From assembly GCA_930367215.1 (NCBI GenBank), contig OV884056.1, positions 249,639,127 to 249,703,126 of the forward strand: DNA of 64,000 nucleotides, written 5' to 3'. Source of the DNA: Pollenia angustigena. Lineage: Eukaryota; Arthropoda; Insecta; Diptera; Polleniidae. A program made the position numbers and the translations under genes. The notes beneath the pieces were generated by a model that saw nothing but the letters and a program-made list of their open reading frames with translations, had not been told where the DNA came from and did no database searches. Of this stretch, positions 10,707 to 21,410 are shown one piece after another (the stretch's first letter is position 1; every line of letters begins with the position of its first letter).

Positions 10707-13042
10707 CTAGCATTTAACCCGCTACTTCGTTAGCGTCTCCTTTTTCTTCGTGGACATATTTTTATGCCAAAGTTTATTTTCAAAAAAGTACCAGGCACCG
10801 CACCTGTCCCCTTATTTTTTTTAACGAACAACAATAAGTGTTAAATTTTTTGGATCTCTTTAATTTTGGATTTTTTTGGTTAGCGGAATCGATTTGGCGA
10901 GAGGACAACCTTCGGTCCAAAAGTCAGCTTTTTAGCTTCAAGAGTTTAGGATGTGCGATGATGAATCAGTCAGTTACTTTACAAATTTATATTATATAGA
11001 GATGGAGAAAAATGTTGAGAAAACAGTAACAAAATTAGGAACGATTTTCACACCTTAAACGTTTGAATTTCAAAAAAGGGGCAAACCTGTTTTGTATTTT
11101 TTAGATAAGCTAAAAATGTGATACAATATTTATTTACCCTTTTACGCCCCAAAAAGGTCTTCCTTCAAAAAAGTACCAGACACCTCTCCGTTTATTTTTT
11201 TTAATGAACAATAATTAGTATTAAATTTTTTGTATCTCTTTTTGTTTAGGAAATATACGGTTAGCGAATTGCTGATGTTTTTTATCTCTTTTAGTTTAGG
11301 AGGTATGAGGTTCGCGGGATCGATATACATAGGTACAATTTTCACCCCTGAAACGTTCGAATTTCGAAAAAGTACCAAATTCGCATTTGTATTTTTTAGA
11401 TAAGTAACAAATGTTATTTAATTTTTATTTCTATACGTATTGGCTTAAAAGCTAGATTTACTACCTAAAACGACCGAATTTCGTTAAAGTACCAGACACC
11501 AATTTGCTTTTTTATTTAATGCACAAAAATAAATATTAAATTAAAAAAATTACCAGTTTATTTAAAAAAAAATCCCTCTTACAGATTCTCATTCACTCAG
11601 GAGCTTGCATGTTTAATTTTATGTTTCTAGATCCAATAAATACGGATATATAAAAGGTACCAGTTAAAGAACAAAATAGTACCAAAAGCCCTCTTACAGA
11701 TTTTCATTCACTCAGGACCTTGCATGTTTAATTTTATGTTTCTAGGTCCAATACTAACGGAAATTCAAAAAGTACCAGTTAAAGAACAAAGAAGTACCAA
11801 AAACTTCCCTCTTATATATTCTTATCCACTTAGGGCACTGCATCTTGAATTTTATGTTTCTAAGTCCAATAATAACGGATATTCAAAAAGTACCAGTTTA
11901 ATAACTAAAAAGTACCTATAAGCGCTTTTATGAGATTCTCATTCACTCAGGACCATGCACGTTTAATTTTATTTTCATTAGACCAACATTAGCGAAAATT
12001 TAAAAAAAGGACCAGTTAAAAAACGAAAAAGCACCAAAAAGATCTCTCTAACAGATTGTCATTCACTCAAGACCTTCCATGTTTAATTGCATGTTTCTGG
12101 GTCCAATACTAACGGAAATTCAAAAAGTACCAGCTAACGAATAAAAAAGTACCAATAAGATCCCAGTACCAAAAAGTTCCCTCTTATAGATTCTCATCCA
12201 TTCGGGACATTGCATGTTTAATTTTATTTTTATAGGTCCAATACTAACGGAAATTCAAAAAGTACCAGTTAATTAACAGAAAAGTACCAAAAACTGCCCC
12301 TTATGGATTCTTATCCATTCCGGACATTGCATGATGAATCTTATGTTATTAGGTCCAACATAAACGATAATTTAAAAAATACCAGTTGTAGAACCAAAAA
12401 GTTAAGTAAAATATCAAATTTCTCGTATTTCCCCTTTTTGGTACTATTTTCCCCCCATTAAAGTATAAAAAATTTCAGTATAATAGTGGCAGCCCATAAT
12501 TTAGTACGAATATTTCAATAAATGGAGAAAAATGTTTTTTAAAAAAAGTACCAAAAATAGTTACGATTTTTACCCCTTAAATGTTCGAATTTCGAAAAAG
12601 TACCAAATTTAAATTCGTATATTTTTGTTAGGTTTCGAATGTGGTATTAACTTTGTTTCTATGTTTATTGGTTCAAAAGATAGATGGGGTGTCAAAAAAG
12701 TACTAAAATTCAGATATTACCCGTTTACTCCCAAATAGGGCCGAATTTCAAAAAAGTACCAGACACCTGTCCGCTTATTTTAAAGAACAACGATAGGTAT
12801 TAAATTTTTTTTGTATCTCTTTTAGTTTTGGAGATATAAGGTTACCGAATTTTCCCGTTTTTACCCTTTTTTACCCCCTAAACATTCGAATTTCCAAAAA
12901 TCCCGTCTTAGTGGATCGATTTGGGGAGTGACCAATCTCTGGTCCAAATTTCAAGTGTCTAGCTTCAGGCGTTTAGGCTGTGCGATGATGAATCAGTGAG
13001 TCAGTGAGTCAGTCAGTAACGTTACAATTTTATATATATAGA
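10707..13042 (-). mobile_element. Non-autonomous Helitron inserted in a TIR
   Basis: On the minus strand it begins TCTATATATATAAAATTG at 13042 and ends with CTAG at 10710-10707. Nine bases before CTAG is a hairpin (CGCTA, six-base loop, TAGCG, at 10720-10735). It sits between A and T with no target duplication. These are the defining Helitron features (5' TC, 3' hairpin plus CTRR, A|T insertion). The empty site is known directly, because removing it restores the mirror image of the left repeat. No RepHel gene is present. The core holds a minisatellite and a partial internal copy of its own 5' end (GTGCGATGATGAATCAGTCA near 10955). Confidence 0.88.
11573..12412. repeat. ~117-bp minisatellite, about seven units
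   Basis: Units start near 11573, 11687, 11807, 11928, 12048, 12178 and 12296. Each has CATTCACTCAGGACCTTGCA, TTTCTAGGTCCAATA and AAAAAGTACCAGTTAA. It forms the core of the Helitron. Related units occur inverted at about 16900-17300 within another element, so the repeat is a family property. Confidence 0.85.
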
Positions 13043-13462
13043 TTATTAAAGCAAAAATTATGAGGAATCCAAAAAAAAAAAAATTAGCCGGAAAATTTAG
13101 GAGCTTCTGTGGAAAATCGGAAAATTTAATTTTCTTGGGAAAATTTAAAGGTAAATTTCTAAGAAAAATTAGGAAAATTTTATTTTTCAATTAAAGCCTG
13201 ATTCAATACCTTTCCAACGAGCTATCACTCGTTGCGATCGCTTTAGTAGTTTTTTAAACAACTTTCAATGAGGTCCCTTATGAAGAATTCTTCAATTTTG
13301 TCACATGACAGTGGTGTACACCACCACTAAACCAGTCACTATAAAAAATAAAAAAAATATGTAGGTACATTATTTTTTGCTGGGCAATCGATTGAGACTA
13401 TTTATTTTAAAATCGGAGAGGGGTCGTCCAAAAGGTGATCGCTTTCATATGGAATTGCTCTA
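13043..13462 (-). repeat. Outer part of the right TIR of the long-TIR transposon
   Basis: Reverse complement of 7412-7830, ending GGAATTGCTCTA before TA. It is separated from the inner part by the Helitron. Confidence 0.85.
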
Positions 13463-13559
13463 TAAGGTTACCAAAAAACTAACATTGAGTCCTCGACATT
13501 TTGACAACAAATGGGGCATTTTATTATATCCTGACCTCCTGCAATGGCAACTGCCTGCA

Positions 13560-13914
13560 GTTTATGCACGCCGGGTACAAGGATTACCTCCTCTATGGTA
13601 TAACAAACATCGGCTTCGCTAACTAAAGCAAACACGCTTCGCTAACTAAAGCTTCTCTGCATAGCCGGCCTTCGGCCGGGCGCAAGGATTTTATACTCTA
13701 TGGTATAACAAACACCGGCTTAGCTAACTAAAGCTTTTCTGCATAGCCGGCCTTCAGCCGGGCGCAAGGATTTCATACTCTATGGTATAACAAACACCGG
13801 CTTCGATAACTAAAGCATTTTTGCATAGCCGGCCTTTGGCCGGGCGCAAGGATTTTATACTCTATGGTTTAACAAACACCGGCTTCGCTAACTAAAGCTT
13901 CACTGCATAGCCAG
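13560..13914 (+). repeat. 82-84-bp palindrome-bearing minisatellite
   Basis: About four units containing GCCGGCCTTCGGCCGG, GCGCAAGGATTTTATACTC, TATGGTATAACAAACACCGG and TTCGCTAACTAAAGCTT. The first is palindromic. The array is interrupted at its end by the hAT element at 13915-15127. Inverted units are at 16285-16460. Confidence 0.85.
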
Positions 13915-15127
13915 TAGAGTTGTCATTTATTCGCCTTTCAACTTTGTTCGAATAATTAAAACAATTGTTTTTGTTCGTTCGATCGAACGATTAAATCTAC
14001 AAAATTATTCGATTAATCGATGAGAATAACGAATAAAAAATATTATTATTACAAAAAATTTAGATTTTTTAAATTGATACCACTCCGTTCTATTCATCTA
14101 CAACTATCTTCTTTATTTTTATAATTGCTTGTCAAATTTTTGTTAAATAAGAACATAAAATACATTTTTGAAATACTATGAGTACTTAACACGCTTTTCG
14201 CTTACTAAACATTGAGATTAATCACAATCAGGGCTATGGCTACAATTTCAAACCACATTCAACCATGGAAAGGTACACAATTTAGCAGCGCGTTATGTTT
14301 GTTAAAGACTTTAACGAAAATGAGCGTTCAAATCCAAGCGCATTTCGGGCACTTCGTGGTTTTATTGGTCAGCATAATCGACTAAATGTGTCCACAATCG
14401 GAAGAATTGTGCGTTTATTTCAGCAAACCGGGTCTGTAGGAAATGTGAAAACAGCTGTGCATGCAGCTCATTGATGGGCTGGTGGCGTCATCGGGCCGCA
14501 TTTCTTCGACAATGGTGTTCGATATCACGACATGATAACGGACTTCTTGTAGCCAGAAATTGAGAATATGAACATGGAAGATATGTGGTTCCAACTCTTT
14601 TGCGCTCTTTTAGCTCTTTTGCGCGAGAAATTCAATGGTCGTGTTAAAAGAAAAATTGTACGTCGATAAGGCAAGAACAATTCAAGAGCTAAAGGATAAG
14701 ATAATTCAGCACATTAACGATATGGAACCTTCATTTTGTCTCAGAATCATTGAAAATATGGGCCATCGGAAAGAGGTATGCCACTGTAGCCGTGACGAGC
14801 ATTTGGCCGATATTTTGTTTTGAAACATAGTTGTCATAGATCTTTCTATAACAATAAAAAATATTCTCTGAAAACTTTATGTTTTATTTACAATTAACAT
14901 CGTGCGTTTTGGTTGGACCGCCCTTTATAAAATCATTAAAAACGTATCAGAATAAATCAAATTCTAAGCTTTTAATAATTTTTTAATAAAAAAAATTGTT
15001 CGATTAATCGACATTAATGATACGATTTATTCGTTATTCGAAAATCGCCATTTTAAAATTAATCGAACAAGAGTTTGGTTTTGTTTGATCGATTAATCGA
15101 ATTATTCTTAATCGGCTGACAACTCTA
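13915..15127. mobile_element. hAT-type non-autonomous element carrying a mariner relic
   Basis: Ends are TAGAGTTGTC and GACAACTCTA, flanked by a perfect 8-bp duplication ATAGCCAG (13907-13914 and 15128-15135). An 8-bp target duplication and a YARNG-type end are hallmarks of hAT. Subterminal arms are rich in TTCGATTAATCGA. No hAT transposase is visible. The interior instead carries remains of a mariner transposase, so either a mariner inserted here or its sequence was captured. Confidence 0.85.
14265..14823 (+). pseudogene. Deleted Tc1/mariner transposase
   Basis: Starts MERYTI and continues with FNENERSNPSAFRALRGFI and VSTIGRIVRLFQQTGSV, the helix-turn-helix DNA-binding region of mariner transposases. 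A stop codon follows MERYTI. It then jumps to AGGVIGPHFFDNGVRYHDMI in another frame, then MEDMWFQ, and ends in a clean segment KEKLYVDKARTIQELKDKII to a TGA. Most of the catalytic core between these parts is missing. It is closely related to the copies at 22960-23899 and 37941-38860. Confidence 0.8.
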
Positions 15128-15279
15128 ATAGCCAGTAACCATAAGACACTGCAATTGCAATTAGCAAAATTTTCTTCTTTGATAAACTTAAGTCATTGTA
15201 TTCAAATAGTTTGAAATATCCTGTTATAAATACCGTTTAAAATTTTAAACAATTTTAAGAAATTGCAAATAATTGAAAA

Positions 15280-15560
15280 TGAAAAAACTCCCACAAAAAA
15301 TGAAATAACTCCTACAGCAAATGAAATAACACCGAAAACCAAAATAAAATGAAATAACTTCCACGTTAATTTTTTCGGGGACTTTTTTCGTTATGAAATA
15401 ACTCCCAGGCAAAAAATTAAATAACTTCCAAAAAAATGAAATAAAACCGAGAGGGCTGGGAGCTATTTCATAATGAAATTACTCCCACATTTGTATGAAA
15501 AATTTTTGGGTCTAATTTCATTTTTTTCTTGGGATTTATTGCACCTGGGAGTTATTGCAC
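15280..15560 (-). repeat. Right arm of the ATGAAATAACTCCC repeat array
   Basis: Degenerate short repeats of AAATGAAATAACTCCCAC type ending GGGAGTTATTGCAC. It mirrors about 7127-7400 and closes the candidate outer element. Confidence 0.6.
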
Positions 15561-16284
15561 GGAGCCGTTGAGAAATATGAATACACACAGAAAACAAATT
15601 GGTTGGAAAACGGTTGCAGTAATAAAATATTGATCTGGAATTATAATACTAATGAAATATTCGTTGAACAAAAAAGACCCTTTAATATGAGTGTTAGAGG
15701 GTTAATATATTCTATGAAAAGAATCGCCATACAATTCTACTGAAGACATCTAAAATAGGTTTTTAGGTCAGAAGTACATTTAGTATATTTTTTTGACTTG
15801 TACCAAACGCCTTTTCAAGAAATTCAAAAATGTCAATGCCCGAAATTTCGAAAACCCGTTTTACATACATTGTACGATTTTTTCGTCTTAGAACACCCCT
15901 AGTAAAATTTGATGCAGAAAATATTCGTTGAACATTTTAACCCTTAAAAGTGCCGGTTTAGTATACTTTTGTGTAAGAGTTGGCAAAAAGGACAAAAATT
16001 ACCCCTTTAAATGAGAGTTGGATGGCTAATAAATTCTTAGAAAATAATCGTATGGCCATTCTACTGAAGACATCTGAAATTATTTTTTAGCTCAGAAGTA
16101 CATTTAGTATATTTTTTTTGACTTATACCAAAATGTGCCGTGTAATAAAGCCATATGGCTTTATTTCTCAGTTCATTACCACCATCCAAGTGCAATAACA
16201 CCATAATCGCCTAATAACCAAAGTGAAAATAACGCTATAACAGTGTTATTGTTATGGTTACTAAGTGAAACCGGTAAAGTAGAA

Positions 16285-16460
16285 AAATCTTGCGCCCGGC
16301 CCAAGACCGGCTATGCAGAGAAGCTTTAGTTACGCAAGCAGGTATTTGTTATACCATAGAGGAGAAAATCATTGAGGTCGGCCGAAGGCCGGCTATCCAG
16401 AGAAGCTTTAGATAGCGAAGCCGGTTTTCGTTATACCATAGAGGAGAAAATCTTTGCGCC
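16285..16460 (-). repeat. Inverted units of the 83-bp minisatellite
   Basis: About two units in reverse orientation (CTTGCGCCCGGCC, CCGGCTATGCAGAGAAGCTT, TTGTTATACCATAGAGGAG) relative to 13560-13914. Confidence 0.8.
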
Positions 16461-16849
16461 CAAAAGTGTTTTCTTTATATTTTTAATATATACACCCAGA
16501 GAAAAAACAACAAAACAAATTTCAAATAAATTAGAATCTATATATAAATCGGCTAAGGCAAAACAGTTAAGAACACTTTCCTCCTCTGTATGTCAACCGA
16601 TTTGAACAAAATATACACCATTTAAGAGGTTTTTACTCAAAGAAGTGCACAATGTATATTTTATTAAAATCTGTTCAATAATTTCAGAGTTATAGGCTTT
16701 CAAAATTGTTACTAACACAAATGCAAAATAAATAAATAGAAATTTATTTTCAATTATCAAATAATAAAAAGTTAGGGTGATCGATTATTCGACATTTTTC
16801 AGAAACCGGTTTTTGAACGCTTTCTTCCTTTGTTTGTCAACCGAAGCTC

Positions 16850-17450
16850 TGTGGGGAGAAAAAGAGGGGAAATATGGGAAACTAAATTTCTTTTTTTTTT
16901 ACTTTTCTGTGCTTCATGTGATAATTTTTAAATTTTCTATAATATAGAACTTAGAAACATAATATTATGGGTGTAGGATCCTGAGTGAGTGATAACCTAT
17001 AAGATAAAAAATGCTGGTATGTTTTGTTTTTCATCTGGAACTTTTTGAATTTTCTTTAATATTCGACCTATAAAGATAGAATTATACATTAAACTGGGTG
17101 AATAAGAACATGTAAGGGGAGCTTTTTGGTACTTTTCGTTCTACATCTGGTACTTTGATTAATTTTCGTTAGTATTAGACATAGAAACATAAAATTAAAC
17201 GTGCAACGTCCTGAGTGGATGACAATATATAAAGGAGACTTTTTGATACTTTTTTTTAATTGGTATTTTTTATACTGAACTTACAAAATTAAATTACTCA
17301 CGCAGAAGATTAAATATGAACCGTAGGTTGGTCCCTCGCCACTTTGATCCACTTTGAAGGAAAAAATAAATGCTCGATGATGAATTATGTTTTCTTCATA
17401 TTTACAAAAAAAAAATCATGGTCGAATTTTGACCATAAGGCGAACACTAG
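16850..17450 (+). mobile_element. Helitron remnant with clear 3' end
   Basis: Contains reverse-oriented units of the 117-bp Helitron minisatellite (GTCCTGAGTGGATGACAAT, TAGACATAGAAACATAAAAT). It ends in a hairpin (ATGGTC, loop, GACCAT, 17418-17436), ten bases, then CTAG at 17447-17450 followed by T. This is a canonical Helitron 3' terminus. The 5' TC end was not located, so the start given is approximate. Confidence 0.7.
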
Positions 17451-17695
17451 TCATATTAAAAGAAAATAATTTAAATGGGAAATAATTTAAATGGGAATAA
17501 GGCCTTACAGGGAAATAAAGTCATATGGCCTTATTTCTCAATCCATTGAGCATCCATTGGCCTTATTGCTCAATGGATTGAGAAATAAGGCCATATGGCT
17601 TTATTTCCTATGGCTATATTGCTCGGCACCATACCAAACGCCTTTTCAAAAAATTCAAAAACTTTAGCGGCCCAAATTTCGGGAGCCCGAGCTAA

Positions 17696-18780
17696 CTTTT
17701 CGAAACCCTTTGGCAAATTTGCTTACTAGTAGAGAACTTTCATTTCGCGTGGCAAGTGTTGATGCTGATTTTTTAGTTGCACAGTGTTTTTGATTGTTAG
17801 TATGGTTTGAATTCGTGTACAACAAATGAAAATATAATTATTTGGTATTCACAACCAAAAAAAAAAAAAAACTGTGTGTCCCAATTGTTTATTGTGAGTA
17901 CTAAACTAATTATAAGCTGGATTTTCTGTCAAAAGTAAAAAACAAATTATTTAATAAAATCATCGATCAACATCGTACGTGTGGTTGTGATCACGAATCT
18001 GTTTTCTGCGTACGATTTTAAAGATGAACACCAAACAGTTTCTTGGTTTAGAATCACCCCAATCAGTCGTTGTCGATGTAAACGGCAATTTTAAATTGTT
18101 GTCACATCAAATCGCCATTTACATCACTTTGACGTTAATTTGACATTTTGTCGGTGTCGACTACATGCCGAAAAATTAAAAAAAAAAATTATGTTATTAT
18201 GTTTTATATTTTTTTTTTTTTTTTTTTCAATTAAATAAAGAGAAATTATATTAAATAGTTTGTTTTTGAAAAACTTAAATTAAAAAAAAAACTAAAAGTG
18301 AAGAATTCATCTAGAAAAAACTTTGCCTACAATATAATATTTTAAGTTATCAGGAAAAAAGTAAAAATACCGCTTATAATTCTCCTAAAAGACACAATGG
18401 ATTTTACCTAAAATGAACGCATTCACAATGAGTGAAAGAAGCTATTAATTTTGAAAACGTAAGTTAATTTGCATTTTTAACAACAAACAGCTGATTTGCG
18501 CTAACACTAACAACTTTCAGCACGACAACTCGATCAACAATGCAAGCGAACGATAACGTCACAGTTTAAATACAAATTTGTGGTCCACTAAGAAATATTA
18601 TACGACCACAAATGTCAAAATCAGTCACTTGTGCTGAGGTTGTCGACAGAGGCATTTTGTCAGTCTATTAAACAAAGTTTTTCTTTACGCACCAACACAA
18701 ATTTTTTTCTTTTTTAACAGCACCACTTATAAAATTCTATGGTTTTACAAAATATAAATTCTATTCCATATTTTTTGTTT
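17696..18780. other. Non-coding stretch
   Basis: No gene seen. A 5'-GTGGTTGTGATCACGA block and GTCGACA/TGTCGAC patches around 18000-18640 hint at decayed terminal repeats but could not be paired convincingly. Confidence 0.4.
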
Positions 18781-18845
18781 AACCCTTTATTTTTTAAGTA
18801 CTGGTTCAGACTCTACAAGTTTTAGCCGTCATGTCTTAGGTTCTT

Positions 18846-20754
18846 AGGAGAAACTATATATCTAATATGAAACAAAATTTTAACTGTGACCCGAAATCTT
18901 TTTATAAATTTGTTAATTCTAAAAATAAATCTGGTGGCTTCCCAAAAACAATGAAGTACGGAGCTAACGAATCTACTGACGATCAGATAATAAGTAACTT
19001 GTTTGCTGATTTTTTTTCCACCACTTACTCTGATTTCCAATATGATTTAAATGAATACCCACATCCAATTGCATGCCATCAAATGATACACTTCTATCCA
19101 ATCCACACAAACCAGATTTTAGACACTTTAAAATCTGTTAAGTCCTCATACCACATGGGTCCTGATGGTGTTCCCAGTTGTGTTCTGAAGAATTGCGCAC
19201 ATGCAATAGCTACTCCTTTAAGCATTATATTTAATTTATCCTTAAAATATGGTTACTTTCCTCAGTTGTGGAAAGATTCGCTCATTATTCCGCTATTTAA
19301 ATCTGGCAGTAAGTCATGTGTCACAAACTATAGAGGCATAGCAAAGTTAAGTGCAATCCCTAAACTTTTTGAAAAGTGTGTTACCGACAATCTCCTTCAT
19401 CAAATCTCGTCCCTACTATCTTCCTGTCAACATGGTTTTAGAAAAGGTCGTTCACCAATTACTAATCTCATGCAGCTGACTACTATAGTAAATCGTGGAT
19501 TTATTAAAAGGAAATTTACAGATTGTATCTACACGGACTTTAGTAAAGCTTTTGATAAAGTCAATCATAAATTACTTCTGATAAAGCTTCATGCTATGGG
19601 CTTTACACTCGGGAGTTTAAATTGGATTAAATCATATTAAACAAACCGAAAACAAAATGTTGTTTTTAATAATACTACATCAAAAAACATTATCGTAAGT
19701 TCTGGAGTGCCCCAAGGAAGCCATATTGGTCCAATTTTATTTTCCTTATTCATCAATGACTTGCCGTGCGTAATAAAATATTGTAACGTCTTAATGTATG
19801 CTGATGATGTGAAGATATTTCATAGTTATGACAATAACATTGACAAAAATTTGCTGCAACATGATTTGGATGAACTATTTCAATGGTGCGTGCTTAATTT
19901 AATGGAACTCAATTTAAACAAATGTAAAGATATGCGTTTTTCAAGAAACGATAACGCTTTATTTAACTTTTCACTGGGTGGACATCAACTTGAACTGGTT
20001 AAGGAATTCTCAGATCTTGGAATACTTTTAGATCCTAAATTAAATCTCAAGAAACACATATATATGATGGTAAACAAAGCTCGTGGTATGTTAGCTTTTA
20101 TAAAACGATGGGCTAAGGAGTTTACTGAACCAATCATTACTAAGCGGTTATATACATCTTTAGTCAGACCAATCTTGGAATATGGATCAGTTATTTGGGA
20201 TCCGAGTGCAGATTATCTGAAAAACATTATTGAATCAGTCCAAAAACAATTCCTTCTTTTTTGCTTGGGTAATTCAACATGGAATCCTAACGTCATTATT
20301 CCTCCTTATACAACAAGGCTTGCATTTATAAAATTACCAACGTTGGAGAGCAGAAGAACTATGCTTAGCGTTTCATTTTTATTCAACCTAATAAATGGTG
20401 CAGTCTGTTCTGACTTCCTACTCAGCAACATAAATTTTAATGTACCTCATCGATCAACTCGTTTCTACATTCCAATATATTTACAAGTTTTACAAACTAA
20501 TTATGCTAATTCTGATCCTCTAAGAAAATTGTGTAAACATTATAATGATTTTTATTTTCTTATTGATTTTTCTGTTAATGTTAATGTCATTAAACGTTAT
20601 ATTATTATGCACCTAAATCAGTGTAATTAAATGGATGTTTAAATCCTTTTTCTTTTTATTATTTTGTATATTATGTAAAATTTTTTTTTTTTTATAATTG
20701 GTCTGTAAGGATTTATTCCGTAGACCTTAAATAATAAATAAAAAAAAAAAATAA
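18846..20754 (+). mobile_element. 5'-truncated non-LTR retrotransposon (Jockey/CR1-like group)
   Basis: Contains a reverse transcriptase frame and a 3' UTR that ends in a hairpin (GGTCT 20700-20704, AGACC 20722-20726) followed by a (TAAA)-type tail. No ORF1 or endonuclease precedes the reverse transcriptase, so the 5' part is lost, as usual for target-primed elements. The exact 5' edge is approximate. Confidence 0.85.
18867..20630 (+). pseudogene. Reverse transcriptase of non-LTR element, one stop
   Basis: The two open halves (18867-19640 and from 19641 on) share one frame and are separated by a single TAA at 19638-19640 (SY*TNRKQ). Motifs in order are KDSLIIPLFKSGSK, SCQHGFRKGRSPITNL, CIYTDFSKAFDKVNH, SSGVPQGSHIGPILFSLF and LMYADDVKIF, the catalytic aspartates being in the DFSKAFD and YADD motifs. 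The frame then runs on about 250 residues to a natural end at 20630. With only one stop in about 590 codons the copy is fairly young. A further in-frame stop lies upstream at 18837. Jockey/CR1-like placement is by motif style only. Confidence 0.88.
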
Positions 20755-20905
20755 AATAAAAAAAACCGGAAAAGAAAATGCAACGGAAGGCTAGCTGGTA
20801 GTCAGGGCTGTGCAGTATTTGAAATACAAGTATTTCAAATACGTATTTAAAATACAAATACGTATTTTTTATTTTAAAGAAGAAATGGAAAGAATCCAAT
20901 ACTTA

Positions 20906-21031
20906 GGGCCATTATTATAACTTGGCATTAGCTGTAATCCGACAGTTAACAGACGCTTTTTGACAGATAACACATTATTATCCGTCAATTTAATCTTAAC
21001 TTTAGCTAACTTCAAGTTGTAGTAATGGCCC
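20906..21031. mobile_element. Tourist-like (PIF/Harbinger) MITE, 126 bp
   Basis: GGGCCATTATTATAACTTG pairs with CAAGTTGTAGTAATGGCCC. TTA flanks both sides (20903-20905, 21032-21034), the 3-bp target duplication typical of PIF/Harbinger elements. It lies inside the hAT remnant, so it came later. Confidence 0.85.
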
Positions 21032-21169
21032 TTAGAGTTTATACTCTAGAGGAAAATTACAAAACACGTTAAATGACACAAAAAAAATATCAGAAGTATT
21101 AGCACCAGTAAAGAAGACGATGATTTTGTTGTTTTCGTAGATAGGAATGATGGTGAATCTAGGACATCA

Positions 21170-21410
21170 AATTTGGAGTTGGAATTTGTCAGTTTCCTCA
21201 GTGACAAGAGTAAAGACATTATCACTCTTGACAGCAATCCAAATATCAAAATAGAATTCATAGAATTTAATACAAGTTTGTGCTCATCAGGACCCGTAGA
21301 AAAATTATTTTCTTTAGCAGGTTTTATTTATTCTCCAACAAGAAACTCTTTGTCTGATGCTACATTCAAAAATCTGATATTTATGAAGGGAAACAATTGT
21401 TTTGTTAGTT
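21170..21410 (+). pseudogene. hAT transposase C-terminal (hATC dimerisation) fragment
   Basis: Reads NTSLCSSGPVEKLFSLAG, then PTRNSLSDATFKNLIFMKGN. This matches the widely conserved hAT C-terminal pattern SSAPVERLFS...R..L.D..F..L.FLK.N. The upstream catalytic region is absent and the frame runs into the right terminal repeat. This supports the family call made from the 8-bp target duplication. Confidence 0.85.

Larger units (their letters stand above)
7412..13462. mobile_element. DNA transposon with ~545-bp TIRs, split by a Helitron
   Basis: The left terminal repeat runs 7412 to about 7955. The right one is in two pieces, about 10585-10706 and 13043-13462, because a Helitron sits inside it. 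Joining the two right pieces gives about 542 bp that mirrors the left repeat continuously, including GCTTTAA(G/T)AATCAGCAAT across the junction. Ends read TAGAGCAATTCCATATGAAA and TA flanks both sides. Without the Helitron the element is about 3.7 kb. It encodes the broken transposase at 8031-10072 on the minus strand. Superfamily not assigned with certainty. Confidence 0.85.
7127..15560. mobile_element. Candidate outer element of the 7-16 kb stack
   Basis: GTGCAATAACTCCCA at 7127 is matched in inverted orientation at 15546-15560. Both arms (about 7127-7400 and 15280-15560) consist of degenerate 20-25 bp repeats of an ATGAAATAACTCCCAAA type. Everything between would be later insertions: the long-TIR transposon, a Helitron, a minisatellite and a hAT element. 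No target-site duplication was recognised, so the element call is inference; the paired inverted arms are seen directly. Confidence 0.5.
16133..17630. mobile_element. Composite TIR element with 8-bp target duplication
   Basis: Flanked by ATACCAAA at 16125-16132 and 17631-17638. Ends read GTGCCGTGTAATAAAGCCAT and, inverted, GTGCCGAGCAATATAGCCAT. Subterminal palindromes AGCCATATGGCTTTATTTC recur. The intact duplicate of the target (around 15810) gives the empty site. Inside are inverted copies of the 83-bp minisatellite and a Helitron 3' end. An 8-bp duplication suggests hAT or a related group, but no transposase is present. Confidence 0.8.
15640..17695. repeat. Direct duplication of ~220 bp, second copy split by an insertion
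   Basis: About 15672-15865 and 16005-16132 plus 17631-17695 are alike: ATTCTACTGAAGACATCT, CAGAAGTACATTTAGTATAT, GACTT(G/A)TACCAAA, then CGCCTTTTCAA(G/A)AAATTC. The second copy is broken exactly at ATACCAAA by the element at 16133-17630. Confidence 0.75.

Noticed and set aside
10707..11010. A separate short Helitron at the 3' end of the larger one
   Set aside because: A 5'-end-like stretch occurs near 10890-11000, but no clean TC start and A|T junction could be set, so it is treated as an internal duplicate.
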